This document shows positions 1 to 7,982 of a stretch of DNA of 35,767 bases, piece after piece. Made by a program: the position numbers and the translations under genes. Origin of the DNA: Promethearchaeota archaeon (GTDB lineage Archaea > Asgardarchaeota > Lokiarchaeia > Sigynarchaeales > SOKP01). The stretch is taken from positions 1-35,767 of the forward strand of contig WJIN01000330.1 of the NCBI GenBank assembly GCA_014730295.1. Direction: 5' to 3'. Position 1 is the first letter of the stretch; every line of letters begins with the position of its first letter. The notes under the pieces are model-generated. The model made no database searches. It was not told the origin of the DNA and saw only the letters and a program-made list of their open reading frames with translations.

Positions 1-205
1 AGATATGCTGGCACGGCTGCTCCTTTATAACTCTTGGAAACTCAATAAAAAGCGTATCGAGCTTGCAAGAAAACGAGATATGAATTCTCGTAGCTGGACA
101 CTTAATCAGAACCAAGATACCCTTCGGGAACTATTTCTCACAACGGAAAAAAAATCAGTGGGGTGATGGGCTAAACCACAAATAATGTCGGCTGAGCGAC
201 CACTG
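1..205 (+). mobile_element. Right-hand end of a possible insertion sequence (partial)
   Basis: A reading frame open from base 2 ends at TGA 164-166, giving the last 54 residues of a protein that begins outside the window. The tail contains LARLLLYNSWKLNKK, a hydrophobic-then-basic stretch similar to the C-terminal end of IS4-like DDE transposases. That resemblance is from memory and weak. CAGTGG (156-161) is mirrored by CCACTG (200-205) just after the stop, and the segment between them holds further short inverted repeats (GTGG/CCAC, GTCG/CGAC). This could be the element's terminal inverted repeat or a terminator-like RNA fold. The left end of the element is not in the window, so neither the family nor a target-site duplication can be shown. 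Confidence 0.35.
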
Positions 206-272
206 TAAAATATGTGAAAAAAAATAAATAATTAGATACTGAAATATAGAAAGAAAATAAAAAATAGGTTTT

Positions 273-632
273 TTAGAGCTCATCAATGATACCGATGAGC
301 GCTGCGATAATTGTAAGCGCACAAGCCCAGATTCCCGCTCCAAAAATGATAAGTAGAACGCCAAGAATGAATATGAATAACCAATGAAAAGGTAATGGGT
401 CATCGGGTTTAATAGCAGTTAAAATAGTCGCAAAGCAGACGAGTATACCGATAATTCCAATGACGACCGCACCTATTACATCTCCAAATTGTACCCCTGA
501 ATATATGGGATATAAATCGAATGAAGTCAGTCCAAATATTGCTGCTAAAGCAAGGATAATCGTGGCAAGGCCAACGAGACCTCCTACAATCATCAAAAAT
601 TTCATAATTCCATCATTTTTATAATGTGCCAT
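273..632 (-). CDS. Small multi-pass membrane protein, function unknown
   Basis: 119 residues with about four hydrophobic segments, near residues 10-35, 47-72, 82-101 and 102-117, and very short polar connections. There is no recognisable catalytic motif. The first ATG (base 632) is preceded by GAGGG at a 7-nt spacing, which supports this start over the internal Met at residue 10. Small four-helix proteins like this are common in Asgard genomes and usually unnamed. It stands alone, 138 bp from the next gene on the same strand, so context gives no function. Confidence 0.7.
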   Translation of the reverse strand: MAHYKNDGIMKFLMIVGGLVGLATIILALAAIFGLTSFDLYPIYSGVQFGDVIGAVVIGIIGILVCFATILTAIKPDDPLPFHWLFIFILGVLLIIFGAGIWACALTIIAALIGIIDEL

Positions 633-770
633 ACTAATACCCTCTTTTATTTGAAATCTGTTGTATTATTGAATTTTAAATTTTAAAGACATTTAAGATT
701 TTCCTTCAAAGAATTTAAATCTTCTTTTTACCCTTAATCAATAATCAAATATAATCCAATATTAAGAATC

Positions 771-1328
771 CTATCGTTCATAGAGATTTCTATTTATCCG
801 CGGTAGGAGGGCGCAAATCACAGCATCCTTTAATATATCGATTCTCTTAATAGTGTTTTTGCTCAAATATCCTATTGCACCATTTTCACGCTTAAGATTT
901 TCATTATTTGCTATTTCTCCCATGATATGTCCGATTTCTTTTTTATTGGAGAGTACATTATCAATCACTTTTTTGGGATATTCAAATCCAACTCCCGATC
1001 CTATAGTGATTTCGCAATTCTCGTCCATAATAACACAAAATTGAAAATCCATATAATTTGAAGGTGCTATCGGAATCTTTATTAACCCAGCTTCAATTCC
1101 AATTCCATAGTTTGGTGGCCAAGGATTAGAATCATCCATTAAATGGTTTAGGGCTTGTTGGGCGCGGTTTTGGGCTCCAGAAAGTATGGTATCTAATCCG
1201 ATCGGTTGATCGGGAACGCCCGATTCAGCTTCAATATTAGATACTTTAAAATTCTCAAAATAAAACCCAAAGGCTAATCTCACCGCATCGATTTTAACCG
1301 GATTAAGAGATCCCACACAAATATTCAT
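771..1328 (-). CDS. YjjX/DUF84-type inosine/xanthosine triphosphatase
   Basis: 185 residues, the usual length for this family. The N-terminus MNICVGSLNPVKIDAV matches the family's nucleotide-binding start (V/I-G-S-x-N-P-x-K), and GLDTILSGAQNRA and YGIGIEAG match its other conserved blocks. Known members hydrolyse non-canonical purine NTPs (ITP, XTP) to NDP and phosphate, keeping damaged bases out of RNA and DNA. The gene ends 23 bases before... on the minus strand it follows the Maf gene with a 23-nt gap, so the two are probably co-transcribed and form a nucleotide-pool cleaning pair. Family assignment is firm. Substrate preference is inferred from the family. Confidence 0.85.
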   Translation of the reverse strand: MNICVGSLNPVKIDAVRLAFGFYFENFKVSNIEAESGVPDQPIGLDTILSGAQNRAQQALNHLMDDSNPWPPNYGIGIEAGLIKIPIAPSNYMDFQFCVIMDENCEITIGSGVGFEYPKKVIDNVLSNKKEIGHIMGEIANNENLKRENGAIGYLSKNTIKRIDILKDAVICALLPRINRNLYER

Positions 1329-1351
1329 AGAATTTTCAAATGATCATTAAA

Positions 1352-1966
1352 TTATATATTATACTTAAATAGATTCACATTAAACTCCTTTTTAAGAATT
1401 AAGTATAGTTTTTGAACGGGTAACCCAAGAACATTAGAATAGGAACCTTTGATAGCTTCTATAAATAAGCTTGCCCTCTCTCGTATTGAATATGCTCCTG
1501 CCCTTCCTTTCCACTCTCTTGTTTTGACATAATCCCATAATTCTTCATTATTCAAGGTTAAAAATGTCACTTTCGTCTCGTCATAATCCACAATCAGCTT
1601 ATTGCTCCCAAGCTTAAGAACTGCTATACCCGTGATTAGAAGATGCGAGCGTCCCATTAATTTTTGTAAAATAGAGAATGCTTCCCTTTCATTATGAGCT
1701 TTTCCGATTATATCTTGATCTAAAACGGCAATAGTATCCGCCGCGATAATGATAGCATCATTGTATTCATTCAAAATCTTTTGCTCGACAGCTAAGGCTT
1801 TTTCTTTCGCTAATTTTTGGACTAACTCATAGGGATCACTGATTTTTTCCTTATAGTGAATTTCCCTAATATTCGATGGAATTATTCTAAAAGGAATTTT
1901 AACCCTCTCTAATAATGCTCTTCTATCAATTGATTGTGATGCTAAAATAAATCTTTCAATAGCCAT
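1352..1966 (-). CDS. maf: Maf-family nucleotide pyrophosphatase
   Basis: 204 residues, full family length. Conserved Maf blocks are visible in order: LASQSIDRRALLE near the N-terminus (the family's S-x-S-x-R-R loop), KEKALAVEQK, IIAADTIAVLDQDIIGKAHN with the catalytic Asp, and the C-terminal EWKGRAGAYSIRERA and GSYSNVLGLPV. Maf proteins release pyrophosphate from dTTP/UTP or modified pyrimidine NTPs. It lies immediately upstream of the YjjX-type NTPase on the same strand, a sensible partnership because one covers purines and the other pyrimidines. Which Maf subfamily (dTTP/UTP or m7GTP) it belongs to cannot be decided safely by eye. Confidence 0.88.
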   Translation of the reverse strand: MAIERFILASQSIDRRALLERVKIPFRIIPSNIREIHYKEKISDPYELVQKLAKEKALAVEQKILNEYNDAIIIAADTIAVLDQDIIGKAHNEREAFSILQKLMGRSHLLITGIAVLKLGSNKLIVDYDETKVTFLTLNNEELWDYVKTREWKGRAGAYSIRERASLFIEAIKGSYSNVLGLPVQKLYLILKKEFNVNLFKYNI

Positions 1967-2120
1967 ACCTATCTGCGCTTATTCTTTATTCTTAGTTAAA
2001 GAATTCCCAAATCTAAATGTTTTTAATTCTCCCAAAACAAAATTTTTGCTTATTTAGCAGGTCTGAAAATCGAATATAATATTTAGAAAAAGAATAAAAC
2101 TAATAAATACCGAAATATGG

Positions 2121-2414
2121 TTATCCTCCAAAATAGATATAAAGAAATGTCAAATCATCGCCATCTTTCAAGGTTTTGTCTAAAAATTTCTCGTCCCGAA
2201 AGTTATGCCCGTTTACGATAATTGATAAAAATTTACTCAATTCTTCTTTTTGGTGTTTATCCCAAATGAGCTTTGCAAATTCTTCTCCATATTTTTCTGT
2301 TAAAAAATCAATGAGTTCCTTTATAGTAATTTTTTCATCAAAACCGACTTCCTCCTTTAATTTTTCCGTAAGTTCATTAAAAGGTGGTTCATAATTCAAA
2401 TCTAATGAAATCAA
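2121..2414 (-). CDS. MoaD/Urm1-like beta-grasp sulfur carrier ending in Gly-Gly
   Basis: 97 residues ending FLYIYFGG. The terminal Gly-Gly is the attachment point in MoaD, ThiS, Urm1 and archaeal SAMP proteins, which are adenylated by an E1-like enzyme and then carry sulfur or modify proteins. Other family features are the central SIIVNG block, equivalent to the V-x-V-N-G strand of MoaD, and the LKDGDDLTF segment just before the tail. It is longer than most MoaD proteins (about 80 residues) because of a helical insert, IWDKHQKEE, near residues 50-60, nearer to Urm1 size. There is no moaE, thiF or Elp/Ncs6-type partner beside it, so molybdopterin, tRNA thiolation and protein modification all remain possible. 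Confidence 0.75.
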   Translation of the reverse strand: MISLDLNYEPPFNELTEKLKEEVGFDEKITIKELIDFLTEKYGEEFAKLIWDKHQKEELSKFLSIIVNGHNFRDEKFLDKTLKDGDDLTFLYIYFGG

Positions 2415-2598
2415 TTTAGTTCATCCAATTCGCTAAGTTTTATTTCTATTTTAAAAAATTAGCAAAAATTTAAATTTTTTACTTAAATGAGCTATAAGTT
2501 ATTTGGTAGTTCAATTTAAATAATCTGTCTTTATTAAATCCACAATAGACAAATTATAAAACCTAAGGTCATGTAATTAAATAGTTGCAGGTGAACAT

Positions 2599-3606
2599 AT
2601 GGCAAAAGTATTTTTTATTTCAAAAAAAAATGTTCGGGATGCGTGGCTAAGCGCGATTGGAAGAGTCCTCTTTGAAGGTGATGAGATTAAAACAGAATAT
2701 GACAAACCAGAAGATCCTCCCTCTAAAGATGCAACGGTTCTAATTGAAATAAAAAAACCCATGAGTAACCCGATTAAGCGCAGAGATAAATTGGTTAAGA
2801 TTAAATCCAAGTTTGGAAATTCCTACGAGATCTACGGCTGCATGGCAGATACATATTTAATAGGTTCGATACAAAGCGGCTATATTGAAGAGATTCTGGA
2901 AGGAATTAATGATCATTTCCTCTATGAGTCCGGATTAAGCTTTCCCTATTCTTATCATGACAGGATTTTTAGTTATGTTCCCTATTCCTTAGAGGATACC
3001 ATCCACAGAAATTATGATGTGAATGTTATTGACAAGAATTCAGTTAAAAGACATCAGAAATTACATGAGACAGATAAGATTATAGAAAAGGGAGATTCAA
3101 CTATTTGGAAGCTCAAGAACGGATTAGAATTCGATCTTGGCAAGGAGATTTCTGACCAAATTGGTATTGATAAGATCCCAATGGGTATTTTGAATTTTCC
3201 GAAAGTAAACCAAATGGAGTATATCATAAACAAACTTAATGAAAAGCCGTATAGTAGAAGGGCTCAAGCGATAACATGGCGCCCTTTAATAGATCCATAT
3301 CATCACGACCCTCCTTGTCTCCAACGAATCTGGATGCGAATTAAGAAAGAAAAACTTATCATGCAGACCACATGGAGGAGCCGAGATCTATTCCGCGCGT
3401 GGGAGGCAAATGTGAACGGAATGATTCGATTCCAATATATGGTGGCTGATAGATTAGGAGTGGAAATGGGACATTACTTAGATTTTAGCAATTCCCTTCA
3501 TATTTATGGAAACACGATATCGGAGATTAAAGATATTCTTACACGAATGCGTAATAAGGATGAATTACCCGAAGAAGTTATTAAATTAATCGAAAAGAAT
3601 AAATAA
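2599..3606 (+). CDS. thyA: ThyA-family thymidylate synthase
   Basis: 335 residues. The C-terminal half carries the ThyA core: SRRAQAITWRP, then DPPCLQRIWMRI with the catalytic cysteine at residue 240, then WRSRDLFRAWEANVNG (the phosphate-binding Arg-Ser, conserved Asp and pyrimidine-contacting Asn region), and SLHIYG, equivalent to the H-x-Y motif. ThyA methylates dUMP to dTMP using a methylene-folate or methylene-tetrahydromethanopterin donor. The first 190 or so residues do not look like bacterial ThyA and make it longer than most (about 220-265). A dUMP/dCMP hydroxymethylase role is possible because these enzymes share the fold. The start is an ATG with GCAGGTG upstream. It is the only plus-strand gene among minus-strand neighbours here. 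Confidence 0.8.
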   Translation: MAKVFFISKKNVRDAWLSAIGRVLFEGDEIKTEYDKPEDPPSKDATVLIEIKKPMSNPIKRRDKLVKIKSKFGNSYEIYGCMADTYLIGSIQSGYIEEILEGINDHFLYESGLSFPYSYHDRIFSYVPYSLEDTIHRNYDVNVIDKNSVKRHQKLHETDKIIEKGDSTIWKLKNGLEFDLGKEISDQIGIDKIPMGILNFPKVNQMEYIINKLNEKPYSRRAQAITWRPLIDPYHHDPPCLQRIWMRIKKEKLIMQTTWRSRDLFRAWEANVNGMIRFQYMVADRLGVEMGHYLDFSNSLHIYGNTISEIKDILTRMRNKDELPEEVIKLIEKNK

Positions 3607-3609
3607 AAT

Positions 3610-4365
3610 TTAGAAGATTCTCGGAAAGACTGTTTTGGTGTTTTTTTCGATTTGCGCCTCTAAAACACCCATATCAATTTTTTTTATAGCGGCAATTTTC
3701 ACCAATACATCCTTTATCATACTGGGAGTACCAATCTGTCCGGAATATTTTACGGGACCATCACTTTCTAAAAGTAAATGCTCTTGATCGACTAATTCTA
3801 CAACCTTTTTTACGGGAGGGGAGTATGAAATTGCTGGAGTGATTGAGAAATAATATCCTCTTTCAATACCCAATTTTAATAACTCTTCAGGACCAGAATA
3901 CCAATGAATATTTACGTTGGGAAGTTCATAAGACGATAATATTTCAAAAATTTCCTTTTCCGCTCCTTTCGTATGCAAATTTATAGGTAATTTAAGCTCT
4001 TGAGCTAAAGAGAGCATTTTTTTAAAAATCTTCGTTTGGATTGGATAAAGAGTTGTATCCTTCACAAAGTAGTGGTCTAAGCCTATCTCACCAATGGCGC
4101 ATATCTTATTGCTATTCTTTCTAATAATTTCAATTATTTCATCTAAATTTTGGTCTATTTTCTTATTCATTTTGACTTCTTCGGGATGAATTCCTAAAGC
4201 AGGATAGATCATATCATAATTCTCTGAGATCTCTATAACTCTAGCTAAGCTCGTTTGACTCATTCCAACAGAAATAATTTTGTGTACTCCCGCTTTCTTA
4301 GCATCCGTCAGTATCTCATCTAAGTTAAGATACAAATTCGCATGGCAATGGATATCTACTAGCAT
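3610..4365 (-). CDS. TatD-family metal-dependent hydrolase
   Basis: 251 residues, typical for TatD. Metal-binding motifs appear in order: DIHCH at residues 4-8, the GEIGLDH block with the bridging Glu, NLHTKG, IHWYSG and the late LLESDGP with the catalytic Asp. TatD proteins act as 3'-5' DNases or related phosphohydrolases with two divalent metals. The gene is convergent with thyA, with only 3 bp between their ends. The specific substrate cannot be told from sequence. Confidence 0.88.
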   Translation of the reverse strand: MLVDIHCHANLYLNLDEILTDAKKAGVHKIISVGMSQTSLARVIEISENYDMIYPALGIHPEEVKMNKKIDQNLDEIIEIIRKNSNKICAIGEIGLDHYFVKDTTLYPIQTKIFKKMLSLAQELKLPINLHTKGAEKEIFEILSSYELPNVNIHWYSGPEELLKLGIERGYYFSITPAISYSPPVKKVVELVDQEHLLLESDGPVKYSGQIGTPSMIKDVLVKIAAIKKIDMGVLEAQIEKNTKTVFPRIF

Positions 4366-4497
4366 TTTTTATTTTTGATGTTATTTTATGATAATACTAA
4401 TGTATGGAATCAAATAAGCTTCCACATAAGAATAATTTAAAACTGCACAATTAAGTCCTACTTTAAAGGCCTTAAGCTCGCCCTTACTCACAAATCA

Positions 4498-4833
4498 TTA
4501 AAAATTATTTACCTTCTCTCGTAACTGAGTAATTTGCATTACGAGTTGGAACTTTTTGCGCTTATTGTAATTATTGGTTTCTAAAATATCTCTCAGATCA
4601 TTCAATTGCTTAATGAAATAATTCTTTAAATCTTCCTTGGTTACATGACCTAAAAGCTTAGGAAGGGGTTTTATTTTATCTAACTTTTTTTCTCGCAATT
4701 GAGAAATTGCTTTTGCCATCTGTGCTTGAATTCCCTTGGAATCTGTTGATTCACTGAGTTCTAAAGAATCAAATGAGACTTGTAATCCGTCAATAAATGC
4801 TTGAAGATCCTCGATTTCGACCTGATCAGACAT
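4498..4833 (-). CDS. Small helical protein of unknown function
   Basis: 111 residues, highly charged with heptad-like leucine spacing, no cysteines, no membrane segment and no motif I recognise. The N-terminal 25 residues are acidic (EIEDLQAFIDGLQ) and the rest is basic-amphipathic. It is probably an all-helical or coiled-coil protein. The gene has its own intergenic space on both sides (132 bp and 154 bp), so it may be monocistronic. The clean ORF and codon use like its neighbours support it being real. Confidence 0.6.
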   Translation of the reverse strand: MSDQVEIEDLQAFIDGLQVSFDSLELSESTDSKGIQAQMAKAISQLREKKLDKIKPLPKLLGHVTKEDLKNYFIKQLNDLRDILETNNYNKRKKFQLVMQITQLREKVNNF

Positions 4834-4987
4834 TACTAATATATTCTTATCATTTAAAATAAATTAAATTTCTTACTTATTGTTAAGAAATGCATTAATT
4901 TAATTTTTTTTAGATCCAAATTAAGCTAATTTGTATACTATGAATTTAATATATAATTAGGTTTTGGCAAAAAACAAGGAAGAAGAA

Positions 4988-5722
4988 CTATGTATTACTC
5001 TCGTTATTTTCTTTAACTCTCTCCTCAATCTGGGTTATTCTTTCGGGGATTTGAGCAACAGAGGGGAGAATGAAATCTGGGTTATACTTTTCAAATTTTT
5101 CTTTTGAGAATACTCCAGTTAACACTCCAATAGTTATTGCGTCCACTTCTTTTCCCATCTGAATATCTGTATGCATATCTCCAACCATTACTACTCTATT
5201 TAATGGAGCATTCATTAGCTTAGCTGCTTTAGTAATACTTTCAGGATGAGGTTTTAAATTCTTTACATCTGAACGAGTAATAATCTTCCCCTCTAATTTT
5301 TGATAAAGGTCGGAAAATTTAGAGAGTCTTTCTTCTGCCTCATCTTTTGAAGATGTGGTCGCTATCGCATAATTAAATCCTTTTCCATCTAGAAACGTGA
5401 AGAGATCTCTCACGCCCTCATATAATTCTACTTTTTTATTCTCTTCTTTGAAAATTTTGGATGAAATATAAAGGGCACGAACCCTCTGAAAAAAATTTAA
5501 CCCCAGCTTCTTAAAAATTGCCCACATCAATTTCATTCCGAGGTTTTTACGATTTTCTCCCTGAATAATTTCATAGGTGAGTTCTTCAATTTCCGTCTCC
5601 GTTTTTTCATCAGTTTCAATATGGAATGTCTTATAGATTTCTTTCTCTATTTTATCTCCGATTTCTGTTGAATTGATGAGGGTTCCGTCCAAATCAAATA
5701 CAAAACTTATACCATTATCCAT
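4988..5722 (-). CDS. HAD-superfamily phosphatase, phosphoglycolate-phosphatase-like
   Basis: 244 residues. HAD motif I is FDLDGTLINST with the nucleophile Asp10 and general acid Asp12. Motif II is ATTSS, motif III the lysine in NLKPHPESI, and motif IV is VGDMHTDIQMGKEV. The roughly 100-residue helical cap between motifs I and II places it in subclass C1, as in phosphoglycolate phosphatase and beta-phosphoglucomutase. Substrate unknown. It probably acts on a small phosphate ester in the cytoplasm. Not obviously linked to its neighbours. Confidence 0.85.
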   Translation of the reverse strand: MDNGISFVFDLDGTLINSTEIGDKIEKEIYKTFHIETDEKTETEIEELTYEIIQGENRKNLGMKLMWAIFKKLGLNFFQRVRALYISSKIFKEENKKVELYEGVRDLFTFLDGKGFNYAIATTSSKDEAEERLSKFSDLYQKLEGKIITRSDVKNLKPHPESITKAAKLMNAPLNRVVMVGDMHTDIQMGKEVDAITIGVLTGVFSKEKFEKYNPDFILPSVAQIPERITQIEERVKENNESNT

Positions 5723-5936
5723 ATTATTTCGTCAAAATGTAGTATTTGATTAAAAAATTCCTATTCAATTAGCTAAAGAAATTACCATCAACAATATCAC
5801 TAAAAAAGTTTTAGAAATAACCTAATAATTATCATAATTTTAGTAAAAAAATTTGAACAAAGAAAAATATCTTTTGATATAGAAGAATACGAATAAAATA
5901 TAGAATAATAAGAGATTTTGCGAATTAATTGAGATT

Positions 5937-6515
5937 ATGCCAGACTTATATAACTTAGGAATGAGATTAACTTTTATAAGAAAATTTAGACACTTTCCAG
6001 AGCAATGGAAGGATAATTTCAATTGGGGAGATTTAACTTTAGAAATTGGATGTGGTACTGGGGAATGGTCAAGAATTCCAAAAGAAAAACATAAAGTTGT
6101 AATCGGACTTGAAATTTCTGAGAAATTTTTAGACACTCATATATCTAATAGAAAAAAAGGCATTAAACACCATTTTTGTGACCATTTAGTATGCGCAAGT
6201 GCCGATTATCTTCCATTTAGAAATAATTCAATTGATGTGGGTTACAGCTGTGATGTTATTCATCATATACCCTTGAAATCTCAATCAAAATTTTTTAAAG
6301 AAAGTAAACGGGTACTCAAAAAGTATTATATGCCCTTGGAAATGAAATTATATGGATTTCCTCTTATATTTGCAACTGTTGCCGACGAGCTCCAGAAAAG
6401 AATTTGGGGTTATGATTATAATTATAATCGTTTAATTTTTTTAAATAGCTTTAAATTAAAAAAACATAGGCAGACTTTCATGTATGATTGGTTTATTGCA
6501 GACTGTAAGGAGTAA
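5937..6515 (+). CDS. Class I SAM-dependent methyltransferase
   Basis: 192 residues. LEIGCGTGEW (about residues 36-45) is the SAM-binding glycine-rich loop, GLEIS is the acidic residue binding the ribose, and ADYLPFRNNSIDVGYSCDVIHHI is the usual motif II/III region of Methyltransf_11 proteins. The part after KRVLK is shorter than usual, lacking the normal Gly-Gly turn, and ends in a membrane-indifferent basic tail. This could be a divergent or slightly deleted member. Substrate unknown. It is isolated on the plus strand between minus-strand genes. Confidence 0.75.
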   Translation: MPDLYNLGMRLTFIRKFRHFPEQWKDNFNWGDLTLEIGCGTGEWSRIPKEKHKVVIGLEISEKFLDTHISNRKKGIKHHFCDHLVCASADYLPFRNNSIDVGYSCDVIHHIPLKSQSKFFKESKRVLKKYYMPLEMKLYGFPLIFATVADELQKRIWGYDYNYNRLIFLNSFKLKKHRQTFMYDWFIADCKE

Positions 6516-6631
6516 AACAAAATATAAATATCCATAAGAGGGGTATTTGAACCATTGCGTTTAGTATTTCAGAAAATGTAATTCTTATTTTGAAATGTCT
6601 ATACGATTTGTTAAATATATTATATTTCTTT

Positions 6632-7414
6632 TTAAATTGGTTCAAATTTTTGAAGATCATCCACTAAAACCTCAGATATTTTTTTTAGAACTTGTTTTTG
6701 AAGTCTCAAATTATAAATTCTAATCCTATCGGAAAATTCTATTTGTATTGTCTTGCTCTGATCTTTTTTTTGAGCTCCATATTTTTTGGTTATAAACCCT
6801 CCCTTAAGAACATATTCCTTTCGTCGAGGATGACCCGGAGCAATTGGGATATCAAGGTCAAGTAAATCCTTTATCAATCGACCGCGAAGATTTTTGTCCC
6901 AATCTTTTTTAGGGATCGAATTATTAATTAATGATTTCAAATTATTGGTTCCAAATATTACATCGACGTCTCGATACCCGTTTGGACGCTTTTCAGTTTC
7001 GAAACCATGGATGTCTAATAATATTGATCTTCCAAAATTCTGTATAGAATCATTAATATAGGTATCCAATTTATTATGATAAAGATCATAGATTTTAGAA
7101 GCTAAATCAGAGGATTGTACAAATGCTCTCTCTTTTTTTCTATTGAGGTCTATTCTACTTCTATGAATTTTTGAGATAACATAATATGGTTTTTTTGGCT
7201 CAGAATGTTTTTTATTGAATGTAATTTCAATTTCTTTTATTAATTGTTTCCCTAATTGTATTGTATACTTATCTATTCCAAGCACTCCCTTATTTCGATT
7301 AGGTATTCCACTAAGTTTTAACGTTCCCCCATGTGGAATAGAAATTATTAATGGTATGTCCCCTCTTTGAAATTCAATATAAGTAGTGAAATCTCTCATA
7401 ATCCTTGCAGTCAT
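6632..7414 (-). CDS. N-formylglutamate amidohydrolase-like protein
   Basis: 260 residues. Features of the FGase/HutG-like metallo-amidohydrolase family are IPHGG near residue 28, SKIHRSRIDLNR, LLDIHGF and late acidic residues (IQIEFSD). The family hydrolyses N-formylglutamate or related N-acyl amino acids with a divalent metal bound by His and Asp. No histidine-degradation genes lie nearby, so a different amide substrate or a peptide-related role is possible. The start ATG overlaps nothing. The next minus-strand gene upstream is 38 bp away, so the two may be co-transcribed. Confidence 0.75.
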   Translation of the reverse strand: MTARIMRDFTTYIEFQRGDIPLIISIPHGGTLKLSGIPNRNKGVLGIDKYTIQLGKQLIKEIEITFNKKHSEPKKPYYVISKIHRSRIDLNRKKERAFVQSSDLASKIYDLYHNKLDTYINDSIQNFGRSILLDIHGFETEKRPNGYRDVDVIFGTNNLKSLINNSIPKKDWDKNLRGRLIKDLLDLDIPIAPGHPRRKEYVLKGGFITKKYGAQKKDQSKTIQIEFSDRIRIYNLRLQKQVLKKISEVLVDDLQKFEPI

Positions 7415-7452
7415 TTAAGAAGAGTTATAAATAAAAAAAGAATTTAAGGATT

Positions 7453-7911
7453 CTACAGAAGTGTTATGTATCTCCAAATTATAAATATACCCAACCAGAG
7501 AATTACATTTATAATGCCAAATATATAATACGGCCAAGGAGATTTATGAAGTTTGAAAAGTAGATGCGCGAATACCCATGAGCCAGCCGCCCCAATTGCT
7601 ACAAATATAATATCCACTACTAAGTTTTGTATACTATCCAATCGAAACTCAAATTTAATCCCTAAATCATATAAGATCGTATTCTCAAGCAGCTCCCAAA
7701 GGATTCCAATTGCAACGGTTATTATCCAGACTGCCCATAAAGGTAAGTAAACTTGAGAGGTCCCATCCTCTTTCGACATTGGAATCGTGTAAAGTAGAGA
7801 AAAGAATAAAAAAATCGCAATTCCCCCACAGAGATGGCCGATTGAAAAAAAATCTATATATGATTGTCCTACTTCACCAGGTATTTCTGCGATAAACCAA
7901 TTTCCGATCAT
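7453..7911 (-). CDS. Four-TM membrane protein, DUF2585/VanZ-like
   Basis: 152 residues with four predicted membrane spans, near 25-45, 58-76, 95-120 and 128-149. GILWELLEN followed by RLDSIQNLVVDIIFVAIGA resembles the conserved acidic/Asn pattern (W-E-x-x-E ... D-S-x-x-N/D) of VanZ-like and DUF2585/DUF2238 proteins. That comparison is from memory. The N-terminal part contains a conserved-looking IGHLCGG. Function unknown. It may share a transcript with the downstream amidohydrolase. Confidence 0.65.
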   Translation of the reverse strand: MIGNWFIAEIPGEVGQSYIDFFSIGHLCGGIAIFLFFSLLYTIPMSKEDGTSQVYLPLWAVWIITVAIGILWELLENTILYDLGIKFEFRLDSIQNLVVDIIFVAIGAAGSWVFAHLLFKLHKSPWPYYIFGIINVILWLGIFIIWRYITLL

Positions 7912-7982
7912 TTTTTATTTGACTTTTATAGACGATAATTTTAGATTCTAATGTAAAGATTCTCTAATAAATTTGATTTAAT

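Noticed and set aside
162..196. Box C/D-like guide RNA (GTGATGG ... CTGA)
   Set aside because: Spacing between the boxes is too short for two guides and there are no internal C'/D' boxes.
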